The notes beneath the pieces were generated by a model. It saw only the letters and a list, made by a program, of their open reading frames with translations. It searched no databases and was not told where the DNA came from. A DNA stretch of 64,000 bases from the NCBI RefSeq assembly GCF_036607905.1, contig NZ_CP144555.1, positions 3,162,001-3,226,000 of the forward strand, in the 5' to 3' direction. This DNA comes from Streptomyces sp. SCSIO 75703 (lineage in GTDB: Bacteria; Actinomycetota; Actinomycetes; Streptomycetales; Streptomycetaceae). This document shows positions 36,800-47,658 of the stretch, one piece after another (positions within the stretch are counted from its first letter, which is position 1; the number at the start of each line of letters is the position of its first letter). The position numbers and the translations under genes are program-made.

Positions 36800-36828
36800 T
36801 TGACCGACCCTTGACGGCGTCCGAGAAT
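36800..36828 (+). promoter_or_regulatory. Putative vegetative promoter of acsA
   Basis: TTGACC (36800-36805), a 17-bp spacer and GAGAAT (36823-36828) fit a HrdB-type promoter, placing the start near 36,835. A second TTGACG at 36,811 is less well spaced. Confidence 0.5.
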
Positions 36829-36839
36829 CAAACCGGTAA

Positions 36840-36851
36840 TGGTCTAAACCA
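36840..36851. promoter_or_regulatory. DasR-type operator (dre-like) upstream of acsA
   Basis: TGGTCTAAACCA is a near-perfect palindrome and differs by one base from the DasR responsive element TGGTCTAGACCA. It lies 16 bp before the acsA ATG, where a bound repressor would block early transcription. DasR is the GntR/HutC regulator of N-acetylglucosamine use; control of acsA by it is inferred. Confidence 0.6.
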
Positions 36852-36867
36852 CTGGGACGGTGCGCAG

Positions 36868-38835
<1,968 letters not shown>

Positions 38836-39340
38836 CCCGCCGGCCCGGCCCGCCAACTCACACCGGCCGCCCCGACCGCCCCGGTCCCTCCGACCGGGGT
38901 GGTCGGCATGGGCCGCCTGCCGCACCCGCCGCCCGGTGCCTGCCCACGGGCCGCACGTCCTCACCCCGGCTCCCGCACCCCCGGAGCCGCCCCGCCCCTG
39001 CCGGCCCGCACCGGCCCACGCAGGTCCAGCCAACTCACACCGGCCACACCGGCCACACCGGCCACACCGACACACACGCCGGTCCGAACCGGTCCGAACC
39101 GACCCACACCGGCCCGCGCCCTCGGCGGGCCTCCGCCCCGAGCCTCCCGAATCACCCGAACCACCCGACCCCCCTGTCGGCAGGTGCCTCCCCCCGGGGC
39201 CGCGTGTCGGGCGCGCGCGTTCGGTAAGCTGAGAGACGCGCAAGCGATACGACAAGATCAACAACACAGTTCCTCATGGTGCGCCGGGAAGTCTGGTCGG
39301 CACGTGTTCCGTGCTGCCCACCGACCGGAGGTTCCTCCCC
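38836..39340. other. 505-bp C-rich region between acsA and nhaA
   Basis: Contains three exact copies of the 9-mer ACCGGCCAC (39039-39065) inside a longer run of ACC/CCG-rich sequence. An A/T-richer stretch at 39,220-39,280 probably carries the nhaA promoter. No gene seen. Confidence 0.5.
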
Positions 39341-40771
39341 GTGACCGCGCCCCGCACCCCCCGCAAGGCCCTCGGCCGTCTGTCCCTCCCGGAGCGGACC
39401 TTCGTCACCGACGCCCTGCGCACCGAGACCGTCGGGGGCGTCCTCCTCCTCATCGCCGCGGTCGCCGCGCTGGTCTGGGCGAACGTCCCGGCCCTGCGGT
39501 CGAGCTACGCGAGCGTCAGCGACTTCCCTCTCGGCCCCTCCGCCCTCGGCCTGGACCTGTCGGTCGCGCACTGGGCCGCCGACGGGCTCCTCGCGATCTT
39601 CTTCTTCGTGGCCGGCATCGAACTCAAACGCGAACTCGTGGCCGGCGACCTCAAGGACCCCAAGGCAGCCGCGCTGCCGGTGGTCGCCGCGCTGTGCGGC
39701 ATGGCGGTGCCCGCGCTCGTCTACACGATCACCAACACGGCCGGCGGCGGTTCGCTCGCGGGCTGGGCGGTGCCCACCGCGACGGACATCGCGTTCGCGC
39801 TCGCGGTCCTCGCCGTCATCGGCACCTCCCTGCCGAGCGCGCTGCGCGCCTTCCTGCTGACGCTCGCCGTGGTCGACGACCTCTTCGCCATCCTGATCAT
39901 CGCCGTCTTCTTCACCGACACGCTGAACTTCGCCGCGCTCGGCGGTGCCGTCGCCGGGCTCGCCGTGTTCTGGCTGCTGCTCCGCAAGGGGGTCCGCGGC
40001 TGGTACGTCCACGTCCCGCTCGGCCTCGCCATCTGGGCGCTGATGTACAACAGCGGCATCCACGCCACCATCGCGGGCGTGGCGATGGGCCTGATGCTGC
40101 GCTGCCACACCCGTGAGGGTGAGTCGCGGTCGCCCGGCGAGCGCATCGAGCACCTCGTGCGTCCCCTGTCGGCCGGGCTGGCCGTCCCGCTCTTCGCCCT
40201 CTTCAGCGCGGGCGTGGCGTTCTCCGGCAGTGCGATCGCCGACGTGTTCACCCGTCCGGAGACCCTCGGCGTGGTGCTCGGGCTCGTGGTCGGCAAGACG
40301 CTGGGCATCTTCGGCGGCACCTGGCTGACGGCGCGTTTCACACGGGCCTCGCTCAGCGAGGACCTCGCCTGGGCCGACGTGCTCGCGGTGGCGACGCTGG
40401 CCGGCATCGGGTTCACCGTGTCGCTGCTCATCGGCGAGCTGGCCTTCACCGACGACCCGGCGATGACCGACGGTGTCAAGGCCGCCGTCCTCACCGGCTC
40501 CTTGATCGCCACGGCCCTGGCCACGGTGCTGCTGAAGATGCGGAACACCAAGTACCGCCGGATGACCGAGGAGGAGAACCGCGACGACGACCTCAGCGGC
40601 GTCCCGGACGTCTACGAGGAGGACGACCCGGCGTACCACCTGAGGATGGCCGCCATCCACGAGCGGAAGGCCGCCGAGCACCGCCGGCTCGCCCGGGAGA
40701 AGGCCGAAGGGCGGCACGGGCTTGCCGAAGTGACGGGCGGGGCAGGCGAGGAGGGCGACGGTCCGGCATGA
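39341..40771 (+). CDS. nhaA: Na+/H+ antiporter NhaA
   Basis: 476 residues starting at GTG 39341 with GGAGG nine bases upstream. The membrane core contains FFFVAGIELKRELVAGDL, the paired aspartates in VVDDLFAILIIAVFF (the ion-binding DD of NhaA), and TDIAFALAV. It should exchange sodium for protons across the membrane. A charged cytoplasmic tail of about 65 residues (EEENRDDDLSG ... HERKAAEHRRLAREKAEG) extends beyond the usual NhaA end and is probably specific to this group. Confidence 0.95.
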   Translation: MTAPRTPRKALGRLSLPERTFVTDALRTETVGGVLLLIAAVAALVWANVPALRSSYASVSDFPLGPSALGLDLSVAHWAADGLLAIFFFVAGIELKRELVAGDLKDPKAAALPVVAALCGMAVPALVYTITNTAGGGSLAGWAVPTATDIAFALAVLAVIGTSLPSALRAFLLTLAVVDDLFAILIIAVFFTDTLNFAALGGAVAGLAVFWLLLRKGVRGWYVHVPLGLAIWALMYNSGIHATIAGVAMGLMLRCHTREGESRSPGERIEHLVRPLSAGLAVPLFALFSAGVAFSGSAIADVFTRPETLGVVLGLVVGKTLGIFGGTWLTARFTRASLSEDLAWADVLAVATLAGIGFTVSLLIGELAFTDDPAMTDGVKAAVLTGSLIATALATVLLKMRNTKYRRMTEEENRDDDLSGVPDVYEEDDPAYHLRMAAIHERKAAEHRRLAREKAEGRHGLAEVTGGAGEEGDGPA

Positions 40772-40873
40772 TCTGACGAGACGGTACAAAAGACGGGACC
40801 GTACGCAGTCAGGCAGAAGACGACAGGCAACGGACTCGTACGCACATCAGCCAGTAGGAAGAGGGAGACCGCG

Positions 40874-41362
40874 ATGAGCGCACCCGACGGCGGCCCGGTC
40901 GGCACCGAACGCAGCATCGGCCAGCTGTTCGCCTCGGCGACCACCGAGATGTCGGCGCTGGTGCACGACGAGATCGCCCTGGCCAAGGCGCAGCTCAAGC
41001 AGGACGTCAAACGGGGCGTCACCAGCGGCGGGGCCTTCTCCGTCGCGGCTGTGCTCCTGCTCTTCTCGCTGCCGATGCTGAACTTCGCTCTGGCCTACGG
41101 CATCCGGACGTGGACCGGCTGGAACCTCGCGGTGTGCTTCCTGCTGTCCTTCGCGGCGAACGTGCTGGTCGCCCTGCTGCTGGCGCTGATCGGCCTGGTC
41201 TTCGCCAAGAAGGCGAAGAAGGGCCGCGGCCCGCAGAAGGTCGCCTCCTCGGTGAAGCAGTCGGCGGGCGTCCTGCAGCACGCCAAGCCGCACCCGCGTC
41301 CGGAACTGCCCCAGGACCGCGCCCCCGAGGCCATCGAGGCTGTGGCACGCTCGTCCTCATGA
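40874..41362 (+). CDS. Phage-holin superfamily membrane protein (DUF/PF07332 type)
   Basis: 162 residues. An N-terminal amphipathic region (LFASATTEMSALVHDEIALAK) leads to two membrane helices (FSVAAVLLLFSLPMLNFALAYG and LAVCFLLSFAANVLVALLLAL) and a basic tail. This is the actinobacterial 'putative holin' family, which is chromosomal and not evidence of a prophage. Its stop overlaps the next start as ATGA. Confidence 0.82.
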   Translation: MSAPDGGPVGTERSIGQLFASATTEMSALVHDEIALAKAQLKQDVKRGVTSGGAFSVAAVLLLFSLPMLNFALAYGIRTWTGWNLAVCFLLSFAANVLVALLLALIGLVFAKKAKKGRGPQKVASSVKQSAGVLQHAKPHPRPELPQDRAPEAIEAVARSSS

Positions 41363-42309
41363 CGGACCCCGCCACTCCTTCGGCCCAACCCGCCTCGGTC
41401 GTACGCCTGGGCATCCCCGGCGGACGCGAGGTGACCCACCGGGACGTCGCCGCCAACGGCGCCCGCTTCCACATCGCCGAGCTGGGCGAGGGGCCGCTGG
41501 TGCTGCTGCTGCACGGCTTCCCGCAGTTCTGGTGGACCTGGCGGCATCAGCTTCCGGCGCTCGCCGACGCCGGTTTCCGCGCGGTCGCCATGGACCTGCG
41601 CGGCGTCGGCGGCAGCGACCGCACGCCGCGCGGCTACGACCCCGCGGGGCTCGCGCTCGACATCACCGGCGTGATCCGCTCCCTCGGCGAGCCGGACGCC
41701 GCGCTGGTCGGCCACGACCTGGGCGCCTACCTGGCCTGGACGGCCGCGGCGATGCGGCCCAAGCTGGTGCGCCGGCTGGCGGTGTCGTCGATGCCGCACC
41801 CCCGGCGCTGGCGTTCCGCGATGCTCGGCGACCTGCGGCAGACCCGGGCGGGTTCCTACGTCTGGGGCTTCCAGCGCCCGTGGGTCCCGGAGCGGCAACT
41901 GACCGCGGACGACGGCGCGCTGGTCGGCCGGCTGATCCGCGAGTGGTCGGGCCCGAAGCCGGTGGACGACGAGGCGGTGGAGGTCTACCGGCGGGCCATG
42001 TGCATCCCGTCGACGGCGCACTGCTCGATCGAGCCGTACCGCTGGATGGTGCGGTCGCTGGCCCGGCCCGACGGCGTGCAGTTCTACCGGCGGATGAAGC
42101 GGCCGGTGCGGGTGCCCACCCTGCACCTGCACGGTTCGCTGGACCCGGTGATGCGCACGGGCAGTGCGGCGGGGTCGGGGCGGTACGTGGAAGCGCCGTA
42201 CCGCTGGCGGCTGTTCGACGGGCTCGGCCACTTCCCGCACGAGGAGGACCCGGCGCTCTTCTCGACAGAACTGATCAATTGGCTGAACGATCCCGAGCCG
42301 GATCGGTGA
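41359..42309 (+). CDS. Alpha/beta hydrolase, epoxide-hydrolase-like
   Basis: 316 residues, coupled to the previous gene by ATGA. The oxyanion motif HGFPQFWWTW (52-61), the nucleophile elbow VGHDLGAY with Asp120, a later Asp in HGSLDPVM and His in GLGHFPHEE make a complete Asp-based triad. Asp as nucleophile points to epoxide hydrolases or haloalkane dehalogenases rather than esterases. Physiological substrate unknown. Confidence 0.88.
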   Translation: MTDPATPSAQPASVVRLGIPGGREVTHRDVAANGARFHIAELGEGPLVLLLHGFPQFWWTWRHQLPALADAGFRAVAMDLRGVGGSDRTPRGYDPAGLALDITGVIRSLGEPDAALVGHDLGAYLAWTAAAMRPKLVRRLAVSSMPHPRRWRSAMLGDLRQTRAGSYVWGFQRPWVPERQLTADDGALVGRLIREWSGPKPVDDEAVEVYRRAMCIPSTAHCSIEPYRWMVRSLARPDGVQFYRRMKRPVRVPTLHLHGSLDPVMRTGSAAGSGRYVEAPYRWRLFDGLGHFPHEEDPALFSTELINWLNDPEPDR

Positions 42310-42437
42310 CCGAACGGACGCGTCCGGTGCCCGACGGCGGAACACTCGTCGTATGAACGGCCACTTGCCGCGCGCATAGGCCAATTGGGGACCTGGGAAA
42401 CGGTTATGGACCTTGGGGCGGGGGCACACGTCCGGGT

Positions 42438-42626
42438 ATGGGCTGGACGCACGACTACAACGACGTAGCACGCGACGGCCGCTCCACGAGCGGCGTGAAC
42501 CCCCATCCGCGAGGCGGCACGACCGCGCGATGGGCGAACGCGGACGATCCCCGGGTGGGCATTCCGCGCATCCTACGCCGCCGGGCCCGCTGGGTCTCCG
42601 TACGGCTGCGCCATCCGCGCGGCTGA
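42438..42626 (+). CDS. Possible conserved small basic protein
   Basis: 62 codons starting MGWTHDYNDVARDG and ending in a strongly basic segment (ILRRRARWVSVRLRHPRG). A G-rich stretch upstream could serve as ribosome site. Codon bias is acceptable. It lies alone between the hydrolase and the protease. Function unknown. Confidence 0.4.
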   Translation: MGWTHDYNDVARDGRSTSGVNPHPRGGTTARWANADDPRVGIPRILRRRARWVSVRLRHPRG

Positions 42627-42687
42627 GCCCCGCGGCGGCCGGGGCGTCCCGACTCCCCCTCCCGCGCGCAGCGGCCCAAGGGTCTTT

Positions 42688-42731
42688 CGTCTGGATCAGC
42701 CGGGCCCCGCGAGCCCGGCGTGATCCAGACG
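42688..42731. terminator. Nested hairpin after the MarP-like gene
   Basis: CGTCTGGATCA (42688-42698) pairs with TGATCCAGACG (42721-42731), enclosing a GCCGGGC/GCCCGGC stem. It lies just past the protease stop on the minus strand and probably serves both convergent transcripts. Confidence 0.75.
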
Positions 42732-42738
42732 AGAGGCC

Positions 42739-43938
42739 TCAGAGGGCGCAGCTGTCGCTGTCCACCTGCTGGTTGGCGGCGCGGCCCTTCTCGATGTCCT
42801 CGCGGATCTCGTCCACGGTGAGCGCGTAGCCGGTGTCGGGGTCGTCGAGGGACTTGGCGAAGACCACGCCGTACACCTCGCCCTGGGGCGTGAGCAGCGG
42901 GCCGCCGGAGTTGCCCTGACGGACGGTCGCGTACAGGGAGTACACGTCGCGGCGGACGGTGTCGCGGCGGTAGATGTCCGGGCCGTTGGCCGTGATGCGG
43001 CCGCGGACGCGCGCGGAGCGGACGTCGTAGGCGCCGTTCTCCGGGAAGCCGGCGACGATGGCGCTCGATCCGCTGCTCGCGTCCTGGTCGGCGAAGCGCA
43101 GCACGGGCGCCTTCATCTCGGGCACGTCGAGGACGGCGATGTCGCGCCGCCAGTCGTAGAGGACGACCGTGGCGTCGTACTTGCGGCCCTCGCCGCCTAT
43201 CTGGACGGTGGGCTCGTCGACGCCGCCGACGACGTGGGCGTTGGTCATCACGCGGCGGTCGGCGAAGACGAATCCGGTGCCCTCCAGGACCTTCCCGCAG
43301 CCGGGGGCGGTGCCCGTCACCTTGACGATGGAGCGCTGGGCCCGGGTGGCGACCGCGCTGTTGGCGAGGGCCGGGTCGGGCGGCTGGACGTTGGTGATGG
43401 GCTCGTTGGAGAACGGGCTGAAGACCTGGGGGAAGCCGTTCTGCGCGAGGATCGAGGAGAAGTCGGTGAACCAGGTGTCGGCCTGGGCGGGCAGCGCCCG
43501 TGACACGCCGAGCAGCACCTTGGAGCTGCGGACCTCCTTGCCGAGCGTGGGCAGGGTGGTGCCTGCCAGGGCCGAGCCGATCAGCCAGGCGACCAGCAGC
43601 ATCGCCACGACGTTGACCAGGGCGCCGCCGGTCGCGTCCAGCGCGCGGGCCGGGGACCAGGTGATGTAGCGGCGCAGCTTGTTGCCGAGGTGCGTGGTGA
43701 GGGCCTGCCCCACGGAGGCGCAGACGATCACGACGACGACCGCGACGACGGCGGCGGCGGTGCTCACCTCGGCGTTGTCGGTCAGCGCGTCCCACAGGAC
43801 CGGCAGCAGGTAGACGGCGACGAGACCGCCGCCGAGGAAGCCGGTGACGGACAGGATGCCGACGACGAAGCCCTGTCGGTAGCCGACGACGGCGAACCAG
43901 ACGGCGGCGAGCAGCAGCAGGATGTCCAGCACGTTCAC
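42739..43938 (-). CDS. Membrane-anchored serine protease, CvpA plus trypsin-like (MarP family)
   Basis: 399 residues. The first 130 residues form four hydrophobic helices of a CvpA-like domain. The periplasmic chymotrypsin-fold domain has His235 (TNAHVVGG), Asp266 (RRDIAVLDV) and Ser344 (GNSGGPL). Cys214 and Cys397 may form the disulfide known to control MarP of Mycobacterium, which protects against acid and oxidative stress. The next upstream gene on this strand encodes a nudix enzyme about 115 bp away, so the two are likely in one operon. Confidence 0.92.
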   Translation of the reverse strand: MNVLDILLLLAAVWFAVVGYRQGFVVGILSVTGFLGGGLVAVYLLPVLWDALTDNAEVSTAAAVVAVVVVIVCASVGQALTTHLGNKLRRYITWSPARALDATGGALVNVVAMLLVAWLIGSALAGTTLPTLGKEVRSSKVLLGVSRALPAQADTWFTDFSSILAQNGFPQVFSPFSNEPITNVQPPDPALANSAVATRAQRSIVKVTGTAPGCGKVLEGTGFVFADRRVMTNAHVVGGVDEPTVQIGGEGRKYDATVVLYDWRRDIAVLDVPEMKAPVLRFADQDASSGSSAIVAGFPENGAYDVRSARVRGRITANGPDIYRRDTVRRDVYSLYATVRQGNSGGPLLTPQGEVYGVVFAKSLDDPDTGYALTVDEIREDIEKGRAANQQVDSDSCAL

Positions 43939-44055
43939 TGATGGGGCCCTCGCCTCGTCCTCTTCCGCTCACGTCGGACCGGCCGGGCGTCGGACCGCCG
44001 CGGCGGCAACAGGACACGGCGTCCCCCGGAACGACACAGTACGCGGGCCAGCCTG

Positions 44056-44769
44056 TCATGAGAGCCGGTCCAGCGGGACCTGCTTCTCCCGGTCCCAGGG
44101 CCGCTCCCAGCCCGCGAAGTGCAGCAACCGGTCGATGATGCCCGCCGTGAAACCCCAGACCAGGGCCGATTCGACCAGGAATGCCGGGCCTCGGTGGCCG
44201 CTCGGGTGGGCGGCGGTGACGCGGTTGGCCGGATCCGTGAGATCCGCCACCGGCACGGTGAAGACACGGGCGGTCTCGCGAGGGTCGACCACGCCGACCG
44301 GGCTCGGCTCGCGCCACCAGCCCAGTACGGGGGTGACGACGAAACCGCTGACCGGGATGTACAGCTTGGGCAGGGCGCCGAAGAGCTGGACGCCGGACGG
44401 GTCGAGCCCGGTCTCCTCCTCGGCCTCGCGCAGCGCCGCCCGCAGTGGGCCCTCGCCCTGCGGATCGCCGTCCTCCGGATCGAGGGCGCCGCCGGGGAAG
44501 GCGGGCTGGCCGGCGTGCGAACGCAGGGTCCCCGCCCGCTCCATGAGCAGCAGCTCGGGCCCGCGACCGCGACCGCCCTCGGGGCGGGGCGTGCCCTCGC
44601 CGAAGAGAACCAGGACGGCGGACTGCCGCCCCTCCCCGTTCTCCGGGGGGAGGAAGCGACTGAGCTGCTTCGGCCGCACCGTCCGCCCGGCCCGCGCCAC
44701 CGGCTCCAGCCACCCCGGCAGACCCGTCTCGCTCAGCGTCACGTCCCGGATGTCGCCCGCCCTCGTCAT
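44056..44769 (-). CDS. Nudix hydrolase, CoA pyrophosphatase-like
   Basis: About 237 residues from ATG 44769 with GGGGGTGG upstream (a GTG at 44778 is possible). The Nudix box is GGALDPEDGD followed after an insert by LREAEEETGLD, with REAEEETG supplying the metal-binding glutamates. The preceding sequence LLMERAGTLRSHAGQPAFPGG fits the NudL/CoA diphosphatase group (UPF0035 motif LLTxRSxxLRxHxGQxxFPGG). It would cleave CoA and related compounds. Confidence 0.9.
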   Translation of the reverse strand: MTRAGDIRDVTLSETGLPGWLEPVARAGRTVRPKQLSRFLPPENGEGRQSAVLVLFGEGTPRPEGGRGRGPELLLMERAGTLRSHAGQPAFPGGALDPEDGDPQGEGPLRAALREAEEETGLDPSGVQLFGALPKLYIPVSGFVVTPVLGWWREPSPVGVVDPRETARVFTVPVADLTDPANRVTAAHPSGHRGPAFLVESALVWGFTAGIIDRLLHFAGWERPWDREKQVPLDRLS

Positions 44770-44824
44770 CGCCGCCACCCCCGTCCTGCCCCGTCCAACG
44801 CCCGACGCCCCCGCGTTCGTTCCG

Positions 44825-46063
44825 TCATCCGGCCCCCAGCGGCGGGGCGGGGATGCCGCCCGCCTCCAGGTAGGCGCGCGGCGGGTTGAGCCGCTGACCG
44901 GGGAAGCCGCCCTTCTCGTACTTGAGCAGCTTCTTCGCCTTCTCGGGGTCGGTCTCGCCCTCCCCGTAGGCGGGGCAGAGCGGTGCGACGGGGCAGGCCC
45001 CGCAGGCCGGTTTGCGGGCGTGGCAGATGCGGCGGCCGTGCCAGATGACGTGGTGGGAGAGGTCGGTCCAGGCGTTCTTGGGGAAGAGCGAGCCGACAGC
45101 CGCCTCGATCTTGTCCGGGTCGGTCTCGTCGGTCCACCGCCAGCGGCGCACCAGGCGCTGGAAGTGCGTGTCCACGGTGATGCCGGGGCGGCCGAAGGCG
45201 TTGCCGAGGACCACGAAGGCGGTCTTGCGGCCGACGCCGGGCAGTTTCACCAGGTCCTCCAGGCGCCCGGGGACCTCGCCCCCGAACTCCTCGGTGAGGA
45301 CCTTGGACAGCCCTATCACCGACCGGGTCTTGGCCCGGAAGAATCCGCAGGGCCGCAGGATCTCCTCGACCTCCTCGGGGTTGGCGGCGGCCAGTTCCTC
45401 CGGGGTGGGGTACTTGGCGAAGAGCCCCGGGGTGGTCTGGTTGACGCGCAGGTCGGTGGTCTGCGCGGACAGCACCGTGGCCACCAGGAGCTGGAAGGGG
45501 TTCTCGAAGTCCAGCTCCGGGTGGGCGTAGGGGTAGACCTCGGCCAGTTCGCGGTCGATACGGCGGGCGCGGCGGACCAGGGCGGTACGCGACTCGCCGC
45601 CGGGAGGCGCCGGGGCGAGGGTCTTGGCGGGCGCGGCGCCCTTCACCGAGGTGGCCCTGCCGGGCACCACGGCGGGCGTCCTGGCGGGGGCGAGCCGCTT
45701 GGCCCGGGGTTTCCCGGCGGACGTCCCCTTCCGCGCGGTGGCCTCCTCCGGGCTCGGCGGGGCCGCCTTCCTCCGCCCGGACGCCTTCTGTCCGGGGGCC
45801 TTCTCGGCGGCGGCCTTCTGGGCGGGGCTCTCGGCGGACGCCTGGGCGACGGCCCTCCCCGAGGCGGCCTTCTTGGCCGGGGCCTTCTTGGCCGAAGCCT
45901 TCTTCGCGGCGGCCTTCTGGGCGGGTGCCTTAGTGGCGGCCGCCCCGGCAGGCTTCGCTGCGGCCCGCTCGCCGCCGCCGGCCCGCTCCCCGGGCGACGA
46001 CTCGGCGGGGCTCGTCTCCGTGCCCGCCTCTGCGGCGGATTTCCTCTTCTCCGGGCTCGTCAT
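44825..46063 (-). CDS. nth: Endonuclease III with long histone-like N-terminal extension
   Basis: 412 residues; the enzyme proper starts near 160. The helix-hairpin-helix LPGVGRKTA carries catalytic Lys280, Asp298 lies in TVDTHFQRL, and the 4Fe-4S cluster uses Cys347, 354, 357 and 363 in the C-x6-C-x2-C-x5-C arrangement. It removes oxidised pyrimidines from DNA and nicks abasic sites. Residues 1-155 are Ala/Lys/Pro-rich (repeats of the KAPAKKA kind) like histone H1 tails and probably bind DNA without sequence preference. A shorter start inside the frame cannot be excluded. Confidence 0.93.
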   Translation of the reverse strand: MTSPEKRKSAAEAGTETSPAESSPGERAGGGERAAAKPAGAAATKAPAQKAAAKKASAKKAPAKKAASGRAVAQASAESPAQKAAAEKAPGQKASGRRKAAPPSPEEATARKGTSAGKPRAKRLAPARTPAVVPGRATSVKGAAPAKTLAPAPPGGESRTALVRRARRIDRELAEVYPYAHPELDFENPFQLLVATVLSAQTTDLRVNQTTPGLFAKYPTPEELAAANPEEVEEILRPCGFFRAKTRSVIGLSKVLTEEFGGEVPGRLEDLVKLPGVGRKTAFVVLGNAFGRPGITVDTHFQRLVRRWRWTDETDPDKIEAAVGSLFPKNAWTDLSHHVIWHGRRICHARKPACGACPVAPLCPAYGEGETDPEKAKKLLKYEKGGFPGQRLNPPRAYLEAGGIPAPPLGAG

Positions 46064-46541
46064 CGCGTCCGGGTCCTTCCGGTGTCCGCGGCCGTCTGCG
46101 CGGGACTGGTCCGCGCGGCCGTCTTCCTGGCGGGGGGTGTCTTCGTTCCGGCGGGTCCGGCCGTGTCGCGGGCAGGGCCCCGCGCCGCCGGCGCCCGTTC
46201 GGCGGACACCGCCCCTTTTGCCGCTTTCGCCGTTTCCTTACCGCCATCGGGGCGCTGTTCGCCCACGGCGGAATCCCGACGTGCAACCACCCGCGCAGCT
46301 CCCTATGCCTGTGCTCTCACCGGCGATTTGGACACTCGGCCAGCCTACGGCCCGGCACCGTCATCCGCCCCGGACCTCGAAGATCGGCGCCCAATTGGAC
46401 CCCTGCCGCGTACCCCAGCACATCAGTGCGGCATCCTTGTGACAGATCACACTGTTTGGACTGTCCGGCAAAATGGGCACCACGGTCCCCTGGTAGACGG
46501 GGGAGCACGATCCCCTGAGCAGGTCGACAAGGAGAGAACTC
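46064..46541. other. 478-bp region upstream of crp and nth
   Basis: Divergent promoter region. The 46,064-46,300 part keeps Lys/Ala-type reading frames resembling the nth tail, which may be a longer nth start region. The crp-proximal part is A/T-richer and contains the palindrome at 46,438. Confidence 0.45.
46438..46451. promoter_or_regulatory. Crp-like palindrome upstream of crp
   Basis: TGTGACAGATCACA has perfect TGTGA/TCACA half-sites but a four-base spacer, two shorter than the classical Crp site. It lies 90 bp before the crp start. Autoregulation is a plausible inference. Confidence 0.4.
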
Positions 46542-47216
46542 GTGGACGACGTTCTGCGGCGCAACCCGCTCTTCGCGGCGCTCGACGACGAGCAATCCGC
46601 GGAGCTCCGCGCCTCCATGAGCGAGGTCACGCTCGCTCGCGGCGACTCGCTGTTCCATGAGGGCGACCCCGGAGACCGCCTCTACGTGGTCACGGAGGGC
46701 AAGGTCAAGCTGCACCGCACCTCCCCCGACGGCCGCGAGAACATGCTGGCCGTCGTCGGTCCCGGCGAGCTGATCGGCGAGCTGTCGCTGTTCGACCCGG
46801 GCCCGCGGACGGCGACCGCCACCGCGCTGACCGAGGTCAAGCTGCTGGGCCTCGGCCACGGCGACCTCCAGCCCTGGCTGAACGTGCGCCCCGAGGTGGC
46901 CACCGCCCTGCTGCGCGCCGTCGCCCGGCGCCTGCGCAAGACCAACGACGCCATGTCCGACCTGGTCTTCTCGGACGTCCCCGGCCGGGTCGCCCGCGCG
47001 CTGCTGGACCTCTCCCGGCGCTTCGGCGTGCAGTCCGAGGAGGGCATCCACGTCGTGCACGACCTGACGCAGGAGGAGCTGGCCCAGTTGGTCGGCGCCT
47101 CCCGCGAGACGGTCAACAAGGCCCTCGCCGACTTCGCCCAGCGCGGCTGGCTGCGCCTGGAGGCCCGCGCGGTGATCCTTCTCGACGTGGAGCGGCTGGC
47201 CAAGCGCTCCCGCTGA
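46542..47216 (+). CDS. crp: Crp-family transcription factor
   Basis: 224 residues, GTG start with AAGGAGAG nine bases upstream. An N-terminal cyclic-nucleotide-binding barrel (GDSLFHEGDPGDRLYVV, PGELIGELSLFDPGPRTATATA with the phosphate-binding cassette) is joined to a winged helix-turn-helix (TQEELAQLVGASRETVNKAL). It closely resembles Crp of S. coelicolor, a cAMP-linked regulator of germination and antibiotic production. Confidence 0.95.
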   Translation: MDDVLRRNPLFAALDDEQSAELRASMSEVTLARGDSLFHEGDPGDRLYVVTEGKVKLHRTSPDGRENMLAVVGPGELIGELSLFDPGPRTATATALTEVKLLGLGHGDLQPWLNVRPEVATALLRAVARRLRKTNDAMSDLVFSDVPGRVARALLDLSRRFGVQSEEGIHVVHDLTQEELAQLVGASRETVNKALADFAQRGWLRLEARAVILLDVERLAKRSR

Positions 47217-47658
47217 CCCGCCCCTGCCCCTGCCCCTGCCCCTGCCCGAGCGCACGGACACCGGCACGAAGCCGCCCCTGCCCGAGCACACGGACACGCG
47301 CGGAGCCGTCCCGGACACGCGCGGAGCCGTCCCGGACACGCGCGGAGCCGTCCCGGACACGCGCGGAGCCGTCCCGGACGACGACCGGCGCGAGCACGGT
47401 ACGCGGTCCCGGCCAGTCCCCGGCACGTCCGGGGGGGGCCGGTCCCGGACCGCCCTCCGGCACGCACGCGCAGCCGGTCCCCGCCCCGCCGAGGGCGAAG
47501 CGCACGGGACCGGACCCGCCCCCACGCCCCGGGCACGCACAGGACCCACCCGGCCCCGCGCCCTCGGGGACGGACCCGGAACCCACCCCCGGTCCTCGCC
47601 CCTCCGGTGGGTACACGGGAGCGGCCCCACGCCCTCCGGCGGGCACGCGGGACGGTCC
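47217..47658. other. 442-bp repeat-rich intergenic region
   Basis: Begins with five CCCCTG-type hexamers (about 47,221-47,250), then four exact 21-bp tandem copies at 47,292-47,375, then C/G-rich sequence to the MBL gene stop. The frames through it are repeat artefacts. Confidence 0.6.
47292..47375. repeat. 21-bp tandem repeat, four copies
   Basis: The unit GGACACGCGCGGAGCCGTCC plus one C is repeated four times without change. Identical copies suggest recent expansion. It lies between the convergent crp and MBL genes. Confidence 0.9.

Noticed and set aside
40874..41362. Holin-like gene as evidence of a prophage
   Set aside because: The family is a normal chromosomal membrane protein in actinobacteria, and no other phage genes are nearby.
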